From NCBI GenBank assembly GCA_905221605.1, contig CAJNDS010000707.1:20896-84895 (forward strand): a stretch of 64,000 bases of DNA, read 5' to 3'. How positions within the stretch are numbered: the stretch's first letter is position 1; every line of letters starts with the position of its first letter. Positions 41,885 through 54,000 of the stretch are shown in pieces. The notes beneath the pieces were generated by a model that searched no databases, was not told the origin of the DNA, and was given only the letters and a program-made list of their open reading frames with translations. The DNA comes from Symbiodinium natans (taxonomy: Eukaryota; Sar; Dinophyceae; Suessiales; Symbiodiniaceae). A program made the position numbers and the translations under genes.

Positions 41885-41905
41885 CTTGAGCCAGCGGGCC
41901 ACGGT
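41885..41905 (-). promoter_or_regulatory. Spliced-leader-like relic upstream of the Cys-rich membrane protein gene
   Basis: The minus strand reads ACCGTGGCCCGCTGGCTCAAG. The published dinoflagellate leader is (A/T/G)CCGTAGCCATTTTGGCTCAAG; with one deleted base 17 of 22 positions agree, including the last nine. It lies 163 nt upstream of the ATG at 41721. Confidence 0.55.
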
Positions 41906-42149
41906 CTACAGACCTGAGGCTCCCATTGTCATGCTCTGATTGTGATTGAACATGAACAGCAAGGCTGTTGGCATTGTCAGGTGGATGGCTGGTCGATTTC
42001 AAGCCCGGGAAGTAGCGCAGTGAGTGCTGCGTGCTGGGTCCAACGCTAGCCGATGCTCAGAACTCGTGGCTGAGCTTGGAGAAGGCAAAGACAGACCCAA
42101 CCTGAGGGTGCTGCAAGTGAACTCTGCTCCTAGCATCACAAAAGCTGAA

Positions 42150-44693
42150 ATCTCTTTTCAGCGCCCGAGGCCGCATCGACGCACAGAATGTTGAAGGCAA
42201 AGAAGGTGGAGATCGCGATGAGCGCATACCTCAGACATTCGACTGACATATAGGAGTATGTCAGCGAAACGGCAGCAGACAAGGCACTTGAAGCCGTCGC
42301 TGCGGTACTTCAGGACCTCTGCAACCGGATCCTGGAAAGAATTTAAGCAGTTTGCTTGGGAGATTCCTTAACACACAGGAGTTGGCCAATTCTGCCGCTA
42401 GAGTGCCATTGCTCAGGGGAACACTCAACCGAACACATATGACATGAAGATTTGCCAGAAACCTTACTTTACTTTGCTTATCCACCGCAGTGAGTCCACG
42501 TGTTTCCCCTTCTCGGATCTTCTCGGTGTTCGTCCTGCATCCAATAGAAGAAAAGCGGGTGGTTGGACTTGATGTTGTACGCCGCCTCGTCGGGTCCACA
42601 GAAGCCGCGTAGCCCAACCCGTATCGACAGAAAAGACAGGAAACCTCTGCAAAGGTCGGCCTCGGCCTGCTGCACAGCCAGGCGGAAGAAGGGTCGCTGG
42701 TCTTCGCCTCAAGAACAAACAAAGCTCACGCCTCTCAAAGGGATTCTGAAAAGAGCCTCGAGGCGCGCGCTGGGGCGCTGGGGGCCGGGCGCATCAGTCG
42801 CAAGCCGGAGCGAGCTTTGGGGTTGTCAAACCTGGGCGACAAGAAGCCATCGCCCGACATGCGCCGATCCTTCTTTACGGGTCTGTCATAGAGTCATAGA
42901 GTTCCCATCTTGCAGCTGGGCCCTGACAAACCCCGAAGCCCCATCCGAGGCCCAGCTCGCCGCAACGGAAGTCGGCAGTGGTGCCGCTGCAGCAGTTCAC
43001 GCCGACCTGCAAGCTGCTGAGAGAGCTCTTGAGGTGGCAAAACGGCCAAACCCTCAGCAGTACAAAGCTGGGCATGTTGCAGCCCAGAAATCATAGGAGG
43101 CCAGGGGCTCCTCGGGAGGACGAGCCGTGACTCCGGAAGCAATCCGCGGACCCCTACAATTTACACGCATCAGGCTTTCGGATGCTTTCAGCTCCTGTCC
43201 AAAGACGATGGGCGCAACGCAGTACCTGTCAAGGCTTTGGAACTCGAGTGACAAGCACTTGGGGTCCTGCATGGGCCAACAGATTGAACCATATGCCTCT
43301 CCCATATGCCTCTCCATATGCTTCTGACTCCCCTGGGCTGCTGAAGGGGAGCGCAGTGCCTGTCGAGGTTCCGGAAAGCCATGGCCTTGGAGGTGTCCAA
43401 CCTCAGTCTTGTACGCATGATCAGACTCATTTCAGACTCATTTCAGACACCGAACTCCAAGCTGGACACAAAATCTGAGCGACAACTTAAGGAGCTCGCC
43501 CAGTGCCATCTTCGAAATACACGCGCCCAGCGTCCATCAACTGCTGGCCCTTCTCCCGTGCGGGATTCACCTTCTCCAAATCTGCACATGGATTCGCTTT
43601 GTTCGTAGAAAGCGGTCTCAGCGCGATGCTTCACCAGCTGATCTGAGTGATGTGCAGAGGGGTAGGTGTTGATGTTCTCGATGTCATAGTACGGCTGCAT
43701 GTTGTACCAATAGTTCATGTCTCCCAGGACCTCGGAGAATGCCATGCTGCACTACACCTTCTCAGGATTACTCATACCATGAAGCTCACATGCCCACCGC
43801 AGCACGAACCCCGTTCTAGAGACCTTCATCTCTGCGGAGCTGTCCGACTGATCAGCTACATGGCGGCACCGAGGCCGAGGGGGTCATGATACTCGGCAAG
43901 GTCCAGTCGAGAAGGGACCAACGAATTAAAAAGGGCGAGAGCATCATGAGTCATGAGCATCAACAAATCCGGCCTGCCCCAGTCTCCAGCCGTCCCTGCT
44001 CTTCCACATTGCCCAAGCCTAAAGTTCCTACAGTTCCTACACTTCCTAAAGCTTGCATGCGGGGATGCCGGATTCCGATAACCCTGCTGCCTAAGTTGCC
44101 TGCATGTGGCGTTTCCCCTCTGCACACCCCAGGCCCTCGCTGCCGCGGAGATGGTGGCCACGCCCAGCGCAAGTGCTGCGAAGGTGTACCTGGCTGCCAA
44201 GAAGTCAAACGTCTGCTGACTTCCAGCGAGCTCCTGCCCTCGAAAGTGATGGTCAAGGTGGAGGAGAAGGGGAGGACTGGAGTCGATGTGGCAAGCTGGC
44301 ATGCATGGCAACCTCCGAAAATTCTGATATCGCCACCTTACAGCCCACCCTCAGGATAGCTGACACTTGTGGAACCTGCGTCAACCTTAACACCTGTCAT
44401 GTCACAATCACGACCGCAGGGACCCATGTTCAAACAACAGCACAACAACATTGCTCCAATTGCATGTACAAGCCGTAGCTAAATACCGGGAACCACACCC
44501 GAATCACGCGTCTGAGCATAATCACGTAGAGGCATACAGCTGGACCACAGCATGACGTGAACCGCTCTGCGCACCAAGTAGGATCCTGGTCCTGCATCTT
44601 GGTCCTGCGTGCGAGGATGCCTGAGATGGACTTCATGAGCGAGCGAGCCCTTTGCTGCTGGACTTTGCTGGTGACTCTCATCGACATCTGCAT
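42150..44693 (-). CDS. Unidentified many-exon gene(s), possible membrane protein
   Basis: Coding-like minus-strand segments, in order: 44693-44575 ([20 protein letters not shown] then [18 protein letters not shown]), about 44225-44115 ([20 protein letters not shown], possible membrane helix), 43905-43860 ([18 protein letters not shown]), and 43745 to about 43510, ATG-initiated ([20 protein letters not shown] then [15 protein letters not shown]). Then come 43420-43340 ([15 protein letters not shown]), 43250-43165 ([20 protein letters not shown]), 42675-42500 ([20 protein letters not shown] then [10 protein letters not shown]), 42325-42265 ([20 protein letters not shown]) and 42225-42165 ([20 protein letters not shown], hydrophobic). 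I cannot name a family or say whether this is one gene or two. The motif pair [10 protein letters not shown] / [11 protein letters not shown] hints at an internal repeat. Confidence 0.4.
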
Positions 44694-44730
44694 CGGGCCT
44701 GCTCCTCCGGCAAGCACCAGGCCTGCCAGA

Positions 44731-44815
44731 GGGAGGGGAGGGAGGAGGGAGGGGAGGGGGAGGGAGGGGGGGGGAGGGGGAGGGGAGGGGAGGGAGGGGG
44801 AGGGAGGGGAGGGAC
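44731..44815. repeat. GGGGAGGGA-type G-rich tract
   Basis: Eighty-five bases almost entirely of G-runs separated by single A on the plus strand, so C-rich in the minus-strand transcripts. Four or more G-runs of at least three make G-quadruplex formation likely. It lies just upstream of the exon at 44693. Confidence 0.9.
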
Positions 44816-45039
44816 GGAGCCCGCATCTCCAAAAGGGCGGAAGGGCGGCAGAAGCATAAGGGGAGAAGCAGGGAAATAGGGAAGCGTGAGTCCTTGCCTG
44901 CAACGACGGCAAGCCAGGCCAGGACCGGGCTGGAGTGATGGGTCTTGAAGGACATCGCGGCCTCGGAGTGGGAAGAAAATTGAGCAACGAAGAGTACTCG
45001 TACCCGAGCAACATTCCTTTTGTTGTAGAACTTGCCTTT

Positions 45040-45125
45040 CAGAGAGGGAATCTCTCTGAGGCAGCAGCGAAGACGCCGCAGAAGACCAGCCACGGGGCCA
45101 GGACGTTGAGCAGGATCGATACCTT
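45040..45125 (-). CDS. Isolated coding-like exon with a hydrophobic helix
   Basis: The minus-strand translation includes VSILLNVLAPWLVFCGVFAA then ASERFPL, which looks like a signal peptide or membrane helix. It is probably an N-terminal exon of the 42.1-44.7 kb gene, but the link is not shown. Confidence 0.3.
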
Positions 45126-45734
45126 AGCTCAAGTGAAGCGAGCCCACCTGCAACTTCCATATAAGAGCCAAGGGCCCCGCTTCCACGTGGGTCAATCTAA
45201 GGCCCGGTCAACATTCAAGCGCTTGCGCTTTCCAAAGCTGAAGCTGCTCTCGGGATCCGCCATCCGAGGGGACATGCCAGCCTCCAGTCTGCAAGTCACT
45301 GTTCCTTCCCTGTCCCCCCCTTTCCCCTTCACAACCCATGACAGCCCTCTCGTGGCGAAGCTAAGGTCTGCTCGGACTGGCTCTGCCTTGCGTAAGCGCC
45401 TACAAAGGGCGTGCGCTCAGCTTGGACATTTCACATGCTCAGCACGCTCAAAACCGCAACGTGTTGCGATGAGTTGCAGCGGGCGTGCGCAAGGTCGCCG
45501 GCCTTGGAAGGTGCTGTAGGGCTTGGACATGGCTCTCGCTGCCACCAGATCAAACTTCGTTGTAGAACTGAGAAAAGCCCAGAAGGCTCCGGAAACAGTG
45601 TCAAAATTGTTCAGTGAAAGGCAAAGACATGTGCGCGTCAGCATGCAGATGCATGTTGACATCCCGGGGGAGCTTCTCTTTCGTCCTAGATAGTGCAACG
45701 CTGCTCTCTGAAGCGTAAGAGGCCTCTTCGGCTC

Positions 45735-47340
45735 TCAGAAAGGCCGGAAGGCCTCGTCAAAGCTGCGCTTCTGGGTCGGCTTGCTGTCAGCAAACTTCAC
45801 GGTGAAGCGGCAGCTTTGGAGCGCCTCCACAGCCAGCTCTGCATCCTCGAGCTGGGCGAAGCGCACGAAGCCGCAGGGCGATGCCCCCTGCTTTCGCAGG
45901 ATCTTGACATCGGCAACTTGGCCAAAGGGCGCCATCATCCCCCAGACGAACTCCATGGTCACTGCTTCTGGCAAGCCACCCACAAAGACCTTCTCCCCCT
46001 GGCCGCCCCCCATGGACGTGGGCACTGGATCGTCACCACCCTTGGCCTTACCCATCGGCGCTGCCTGACCTGCGAAAGTCATGGACTGGTGGGTCGGCTG
46101 GAAGGTTTGCTGCTGGAAGCTGTTCTGCTGGTATTGGGAATAGGGCTGGAGGGGAGCCGCCGCGCGCATGGTTGGCGGTGGTACGGCTCGCATCGGCATC
46201 GGGGCGGGGGCAAAGGCCTGCATCTGCGGCACTGGCGGCTGAGGTGTCGACCGCGACTTTGCCAGGTCGGCCATCTTCACGACCAGAGTCTTACCCTCGG
46301 CTGCCAAGTCCCCCTTGCCACTCATTGCATTGATGCAAACCTCTGCCTCCGTGAAGGACGAGAAAGTCACGAAGGCACAAGGCATCGCCTTGTCATTCTT
46401 CGTGAAGATCTTGCTGTGAGTGATGGTGCCGAACTGCTGGCATACTCTTCGGACGTCCTCGTCCGTGACGATTGGCGCAAGGCCCCCGATGAAAACTTTG
46501 GGCTCTTGCTGAGAACCTTTCGGAGCCCCCTTGACATCAGCCAACTTAACATTTATGCCTTCTGGATTGCCATCCGCTCGCATCGGCGTCTTGTCTAGCT
46601 CTGCGATGGCCCTCTCTGCAGCCGCCCACGTGTCAAAAGTGGCAAAGGCGCAGTTCTTCCCCTCTAGCAGCTTAATTGAGTGTGCCCCATAGGGCCCAAA
46701 CATTTCTTCAAGCTCGCGCTGCTCACAATTTACCGGAAGCCGGCCGATGAAAACTTGCGGCTGCATCTGCGGCGTCTCTTGCCGTGCAGCGAAAGGCGAG
46801 CTTACTTGGGACCCGCCCGCAATGCCCTGAATGTTGTGGGCTGCACCCAGGCTTGAATGGCTTGGGGCCAGGCCTTGCATCCCAAGTCCGATTGGCCTCG
46901 CTGGCTCGGGCATGGGGCTTCGTGGCACCTTGGCGGTCGCTGGCCTGCAAGCGGCGCAGTATGCAGCATGGGCAATGATGGGTAGCATGACGGACAAGGG
47001 CGGCGCGCTCTCAGGCCGTGACTTGACGTTCAAACCCGTGCCTTGCTGGCCTGAGAACAGCTCTGCGCCGAAAACTCAAATTCCGGAGAGCCACGGAAGT
47101 GCTGGAAGTGCACACAACACAACAGAAGCTTCAGCTCACACCCATCTGGTAGCCATTCAGCTCGGCAATGGCGCGCTCGGCATAGGCCAGATTGTCGAAA
47201 TCTGCGAACCTGGCCACGAAGGAGCAGGAACGGTAGTTCGACGATAAATCAGCAGCAGAAGCAAGAAGCATGCCAGTGTGACGCACAGCCCTTTCCATCC
47301 AGAACACGAATGTTCGTGGCTCCGTACGGGGCCTCGCTTC
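45735..47340 (-). CDS. Multi-RRM RNA-binding protein
   Basis: Probably binds RNA through four RRM domains. The last large exon (about 46950 to TGA at 45735) has three RRMs: QVFIGRLP...CAFATFD (RNP2/RNP1), KVFIGGLAP...PCAFVTFS, and KVFVGGLPE...PCGFVRFA near the C-terminus. Between RRM 3 and 4 is a linker rich in P, Q, M and A. A further RRM is split over upstream exons: about 47335-47285 (APYGATNIRVLDGKG) and about 47232-47143 (CSFVARFADFDNLAYAERAI then AELNGYQM). The acceptor of the big exon is near 46950 (CTTGCAG/G or the next AG). The protein ends SFDEAFRPF. The arrangement recalls CELF/Bruno-like proteins, but I do not assign a subfamily. The 5' end beyond about 47340 is not resolved. Confidence 0.88.
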
Positions 47341-47349
47341 AAGATTCAT

Positions 47350-49850
47350 TCGACAGCACAGACACTGACTATTACTCGGGCTACCTGCTCTCCAGTCTTT
47401 CAGATTTCACCTAAAAAGTTTCAACACACCTGCCGCTAAACAGTGTGGGGCAAACAAGGAGAGGCAGCGCAGGTGATGAGGCCGAAGCAAAAAGGTCGGA
47501 GATTTCTGGAACACCTAGCGCACACAGCTGGCCCGCAAAGTTGCCAAAAAAACATCGGCGTTGCGATGCGTTTTGGCAGCTTTAGAAACTTTAGTAAGTC
47601 CAAATTGTGTTCGCGCATCCGTGCCTACTCCAGGTGGGACGCGGCCAATGAAGACCTCCATGCCCTGTGGCGTTCAAAGCAGAGCAGGTGAATCGCATCC
47701 CGGCACTGGAGTGCAAGAATCTTGCAGAGAGCAGTGTACATCAGTGTACTGTGCCTCACAGAGAGCAACCAGGGCTGGAGGCTAGATCGCTGCAGTCATT
47801 AAATATAAGAAACGCGAAGCTACCGCGAAGCTTGCATGCTCAGGGACATGGATTGGGTCACGGCCATGGGCATCCTAAGGGACTGCTCGTGTGCTTGTCT
47901 GGCAGCACGTTTGTGCGGACATGAGCAACGAAGAGTGGATTTGTGGCTAAGGGAATGTGGCTTTCCTTGGCAACCCTCCCATGACTCATGACCCCATAAG
48001 CTTGAGCCATTGGCGGGACAGCTCGAGCGTGTCTGACTCATAAAAGCCTTCCTCCAGAGCGGCGGCTTCACTTGCACAGCGCTGTCAGCAGGTTCTTCTG
48101 AGCATTAGCTGGATAGGACATTATCGGACTGTCGATTATCGGACAACGCGCTTGCCTGCTTAGCAGGCCAGCGAATCTGTTGTAGTGAGTGCGTGCGTGC
48201 GTGTGTCCTAATTGGGTGCCGCCACTGCCTGGCAAGTGGCTGTATCCGATACTGTACCGAGGACACACAACAACAAACACAGCAAGCAAACCGACTCATC
48301 ACGGTACATTTGCTCTGCAGGCTGATGCGGATAGATCCCCGACGGATCCCGACAGAATGTGCCTAGATTGACATTGATTGCAAATCATGACGTCTGGCCA
48401 CTTGCAGCTTGTGCGATCCGGACCGTCTCAGCCTCTGCCTAGGAACACGGTAAGCTACACGCAGCGAGGGTTTGCCTCGCAAGCTCGACATGATATGGTA
48501 CCATGACTGAGAACCTCAGATGTCCCAGCAAAGGCTCAGCGGGGCGGTCTCCAAAAACCATCAGAGCAGGAGTGCAGCGCGTCGCTCGCAGCAGAATACC
48601 ATTCACTGATGCTGCGCAGCCTGCTGTGCCACCTGCCACCTGCTGAAACCGCGATTGCTTGCCATGCTCCATACAACCCGGCCCGAAACGCTCACAGGCC
48701 CCAATGGGCTTAAAAGGATGTAAAAGGCATAACTGCGGCATAACCAAAACTCTGTCCGAGAGGAGGCGAGATGAGGCGGGCGTCTTGAATGGGCTGTGCG
48801 GCAACTGTTGTCAAACTATTTAAGCAACGGAAAATATGAAAACGTGTAGATCAATATGCCACAGCCACCACAGCCGCCAAGATTCTCGGACTCAAAGCCT
48901 CCAACAACCCAAGTCCGTACACCCTCCGCCTCGGAGCCTTTCCTTCGGCGCCCAGTTCCGGGCGGCGGTCTCTCGATGCGTCTTGGGTGCCAGGTTCGTT
49001 TCAGGGACCCTGTCGTGACACCAATGGTCAAGAGAAGACCGACGCGCGGTGTCCCCGCAATATGGGACTGTCCTTGCGTTTCGAGTGCCTTGAGGGTTTT
49101 GCTTTTATCCTGGCCGTTCTCCGGAAGCTAGAAGCCCTGTGGGGGCAGCCACTCGGCCTGATGTCCTAGTGCAGAAATGGGAACTTAACTTTCAACAAGC
49201 TTTAAGCCTCAGGACAGGAAACTAGAAACTTTGGCTTCGAGTATCCGCCTGAGGGGCCTACTCTATTGTCGTGCACAGAGATGATGTAGGTCACGAAAAG
49301 CGGTGCTTTGTTTTCTGAAGAAACGGCATGCCCCATATCTTCCTGTTCATTATCATCCTCCGCATCCTCTTCCTGGTCATCATCATCACCATCATCGTCG
49401 TCGTCGTCATGGTCGTCATCATCGTCGTCATCGGCATCATCGTTATCATCCTCATCACCACCATCATCAGCATCGCAAGTTCTATCAACATGTACTTAAG
49501 ACAACATCATCGGGGTGACGCCGAGATTCCCTGTGCGGCACGAGCCGAAAAGTGACGACAGTTACGAGGATGGCGGCCCCGATCCCAGCGATCCTTGTGA
49601 CTCTTGACAACACATGACGATGCGAGGGTCCAAGAACCCTGATAGTTTCGAGGGCGGCGACCCAGACAACGCGATGCCGCCACCTTCGAGCATCACAACC
49701 ATCAGGGGCGTAGGAGTACTAGGGTCCAAAACGACGACAGCTTCCAGAATTGTGACCCCAAAGCACTGCACACACGTGGCCTGGCGTTTCTTCTAGTGTC
49801 TTTTCTGCCTCCAAACTCCTTTCCGCGAGCGGGAATCTGATCTCGTTTCA
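47350..49850. other. Mostly featureless stretch
   Basis: No confident exon. It should contain the 5' end of the RRM gene. A minus-strand stretch at about 48620-48530 (VNGILLRATRCTPALMVFGD) faintly recalls retrotransposon polyprotein, but is too short to claim. It also contains the trinucleotide repeat at 49340-49482. Confidence 0.4.
49340..49482. repeat. CAT/CGT trinucleotide repeat
   Basis: Imperfect trinucleotide tract (ATC, ACC, GTC units). All frames are open on both strands, producing His-, Ser-, Ile- or Met-rich shadow proteins that are not taken as genes. Confidence 0.9.
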
Positions 49851-50149
49851 GGTGGTGGTGGGCCTTTTTTGTCTTGTCCTCATCCTTTCACAGTGGTATG
49901 CAAAATCACATGAGCATGAGTGGCAGGTGGCAACCTCTCGGCCCTCGCCGCATTCACCGTTTGCGTACTTAAAACTCTGCAAGGACCTGCTTGAGAGATC
50001 TGCAGATCTGTGCCCGCCTTTGTCCGCCTTCTGGCGTGCTGTCAGATTTTCTTCGGGAGAAACTCAGGCCGAGCTCCGCGCCAGCGGTGATGTTAAACAG
50101 AACTGATTACACTACATTCTATAGCCACCTTTTGTGCAACGGCAACATA

Positions 50150-50229
50150 CAAACATACAGCAACATGCGGCAACATGCGGCAACACGCGGCAACATGCGG
50201 CAACATGCGGCAACATGCGGCAACTCACG
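50150..50229. repeat. 10-bp tandem repeat CAACATGCGG
   Basis: About seven copies of CAACATGCGG, most perfect, one with CAACACGCGG and less regular CAACATACA units at the left edge. Confidence 0.95.
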
Positions 50230-51029
50230 GGAACTCCGGCCTGCCGTGCTCAGTGAGGTTGCCTGCGCTCAAGGAATCACATGGCTGGAGCCAGCTGAGC
50301 AAGTTCAGGCTCTTCTTGTTAACCCTCAGAACACCGACTAGCGGCTGACTAGCGGAGACTTTCCCAGGCTGAGGCTCACATGTCAGGCCTCGCCCCGAAG
50401 AGCCCAGAGGGAGGCGGCCTCCTCCTTTTTGGCCACAGATGGCCACAGCGTGCTGGCTTCTCCGGCGCTACTTTAGGGAAGGGGGGGGGGGGCGGGGCGT
50501 GGGCGATCATCCTGTTTGAAACAGCGCAACCCCTGAAGGAGAGGCTCATGGCCCACCTCCACAGCATCGGTTCGTGCACGCGTGGCGTCCAAGGCAAGGC
50601 GACAACGGTCCCGGTCCTTATTCGAGTGTCCGAGAGGCAGCAAACCATGGCAAACCCTTCTGAGCGGCCGCAACGATTGAAAATAGAAACCCACGGAGTC
50701 CAGCACCCCTTCCCAGCGCCTACTCGCCAACAGTACCAGCCATTTGGGCACAGGATCTGGTCTGCCCCACCCGGTGGGACCTGCCCAAATCGGGGCCCAA
50801 AGCCCAGGGCTCAAGGCTTCCACGCTGTGACCACCTCTCACAAAGACCACGCCACATGAAACTCTGCCTTGGCACCCTGGCAGCCCCCGCTCTGGCCTTG
50901 CTGACCCCGCCCCCCCTCGAGGACCATTGCGCACGCCACACTGTCACACGCCGCGTTGGGCCAGCCCGGCGCTGCACGCGCATGCGTTTACAATGATCAT
51001 CAGTTCTGCCAGGGCTCCGTTGTCAGCTC

Positions 51030-54000
51030 CTTGGTGGAAGCCTGAACTTCCTGCACAGGTGGAATCCGAGATGTGGGGGCTGCTGACGCCGAGAGAGCAT
51101 AAGCACACTACCTCGGCGACCTACAGTAGCTGCACACTGACAATACCCTGGAGCCCCCATTGTTTGCAAATGATCGTAACTTCTTCCCAATCCCGAAGCC
51201 ACCCTGCCCGAAGCGCTCAAGCTCTCTGAAGTGGTCCTCGATGGCTGACAGCGTTGCAACCCAAGCGGCCTGGTGCAAACGCTCCGACATATGAATGCTG
51301 CTGCTGTGAACCTGCCCCTCCGATGAACGGTGGTTGCATCTGCCTCAAAGAGGACTTGAGAGCTCCATTGGAGATGTATCTTCACATATATTCACACAAG
51401 CAAAAAGCTCAAGATCACAGCAAACCTATGGTTTGTGGATGAACCCCTCAAGACGATGATAACACTACGTTTCCACAGGGTGTTGTTGTTCAGTGATCGC
51501 CCTGTAATACTCTTGGGGCAACAGTGCCCAAAATCAGGCTACTGGTAGTGGCAATCCACTCAAACAGATAAGGGTGAAGCGGGTAAAGGTTTTGTTGTAG
51601 GGAGCCTGTTGCACGGGGGACCCAGCCTGCAACTCCGCCTCAAGGAGGTCGGCACTTCCCAGAGCCTGCGCCTGTGAGAACTCGTCTTCGCTGAACATCT
51701 AAACTTTGGGAGGCAGGGGGAGTCAAGGGCCAAGCACTCCTCGGGATTCAGGCTCGAAGCTATTCCAGGGCGCAGCGCCTGCGCAGCAGAGATTGCCGAG
51801 TGGGACTGCTTCAGCTCGTAGATTTCCTTGCAAAGCTCTGTGCCAAACTTGCGCCAGACCAATGTTCCTTTCGAGAGGTTCAAAGGAGTTCACAGAATGC
51901 TCCTCCATCTGCTGGAAGATCTCAGGGTGGCCTGCAGCACCTCGCTTCTGCGTGTTTTTCAGGCCGCACAGGCGACAGCAGCCCTTCTGCATCCCGAATG
52001 CCAAGCATCACACGCCCACGCAAGTCTTGGAACTGAGCGCGCAGAGACTGGATCATCCTCAGGTTGCCAAAGGAGCAAATGACAGCAACGGTAACCCGGT
52101 AGCCTCAAGACCTGCTTGCGGCTTGGTGGCTCTTTGCAAATCTTATGGCACAGCTGCTGGAAGTCCTGACCTCAGGGCACGATTGTCAGCTTGCTGAGAC
52201 GTTGAGACACGGTTGGCGAGAGCATGCCTGCGCAACCCGAAAAAAATCCTATGAAAACCCTGGAGTCTGCGACTGTCTGCGACTGTCTGTGAGGCCATGG
52301 CTCCGCCAGGTCGACGCAGCCTGTGTAATTCTTGGAGAGCACCAGCCAGTTGTACTAGCTCTCCTACAAGTAGCAGTACTGTATACTTCGTATACTTTAT
52401 ATGCTGTAGATGCAGTGGCTCTACTGAGTCTAGTGAATCTGAAGCGATTGAAGCCCTGCTATTGGCACTCTCCAGCTCCAGCCTCGACCGCTCTTTTGGC
52501 GGCCTCCTCTTTGGCGGCGCCAGCAGCTTGGGAAGCTTTTTGGGCTTCCAGCTCTGCGTCTTCGCGTCGGGCCACCAGCAGAGCCAACTGCAGCTCACCT
52601 CAGATCTCAGATCTGAGTTCAGCTGAGGTGGGGGGGGGGGAGGGGGGGGCAATGAGGGTCACGTTGGAGCCAAGGCGCCGTGCCGAAGTTCCTCCTCCTC
52701 TTCCTCCTCCTGAGCCTCCTCCAGGAGCAGCTCTTTCTGGAGCAGCTCCGCACTGCTGTGGCTGAGGTGGCTGATGTGGCTGATGTGGCTGACATCTGCA
52801 TTCTCCGAAACATCCAGATGCTCCGCGCTCTCCGTGAGCCCCTCTTGAAAAGCCCGCTGGGCGGCGTGCGCCGCCGCCCGTCTCTCGACCTCCAGAACGC
52901 CTCGCACAAGCCAGGCCGCAGCATCTTTGGCCGCGTGCCAGCTGTCAACCTCTGAGTTCGTGTCGTTTGCTGGGGCCCCCGAGGCCCCCGAGGCCGGGTT
53001 GGCCCGGCTGCGGAAGAAAGACAGCACTGTCTCTAAGATTTCGTTGGCTTTCAGTAGGGAAGCCTCTAATGCTGGCTCCTGGTTGAAGTCGCTGGCTTGG
53101 ATGGCTTGCGTGGCCTGCTGTAGGGCCTGTTTCAGCCCGTGCAACGCCTGCTGCCAGCAGCGAAGATCAAAGGTCGCTTTTTCCAGAGAAAGAGCTTCCA
53201 AAGGCGCAACATGCCTGGAAGAGGCCGAGGCCCAGGACAGCCAGTGGAGATGCAGCCATTGAAGGTGCCCCTCCAGCTCTCGTTTCAGCTCATCCTTGCC
53301 GCATGCGTTTCCATCTTGCGGCTGCGGGTGCGGTTGGTGCGGTTGGTGTGGGTGGTGCTGGTGCTGGTGCGGGTGCGGTGGTAAGTGGTCTGGGTTCGGG
53401 TGATGCGGACGGAGTCGGAGCCGAAACCTGCTGCGGGTCCGGGCGTTCCAGGACCGCAGGACCTGGACGTGGCTCCGCAAGATGCGGCGCTGCTCCTCGC
53501 GCTGGCCGCGCTGCACCTCTTCCCATGCCTCCTGGGCCTCGGCTTGCGCCCCAACTTTTGCCTGGCGCTCCTTTTCCAGCTGCTGCTTCAGGTCCTCCAA
53601 CTTGGAGAGCGCGGCGGCGAGGGAACCTTGGAGGCCCTCTGAACGTGCTTCGACTCCTTGGGTGGACGCTTCCAGCAGACGCAGTTCTGCCTGCTCCGCC
53701 CGCAAGGACTCGTGAAGCAGGTGCCGCTCCAACTTCTCCCGCCAAACGTCCACGAGCTCCATGTCCCCCCGCGCGTTCTGGGCTGATTGGCCTGCCTAAG
53801 ATCCAACTGCTGAGCAGCTAACGGGAGAAAACAGTAATACACCTATAGATATATATATATATATATATATGTATATCCGAAAAACAGCAGCCGCTCAGGC
53901 TGAAGCGGCGAGCTCCAGATTAGCGCCAGCTGCAGCCTTTCCAGATTCTGGTCAGATGCTGTGGTCGAGGATCCACAGGCAGACGATGCATCTCATAAAT

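Noticed and set aside
42563-43096. Plus-strand open frame of 177 codons with an Ala/Glu-rich helix
   Set aside because: Minus-strand frames here contain coherent exon-like sequence, and no other plus-strand gene is supported; kept open only as a weak alternative.
48000-48022. ATGGCTCAAG on the minus strand, like the leader end
   Set aside because: The rest of the leader matches poorly and no gene start follows on the left.
48530-48620. Possible retrotransposon integrase-like fragment (ATRCTPALMVFGDRP)
   Set aside because: Fewer than 30 residues, no other pol motif and no terminal repeats nearby.
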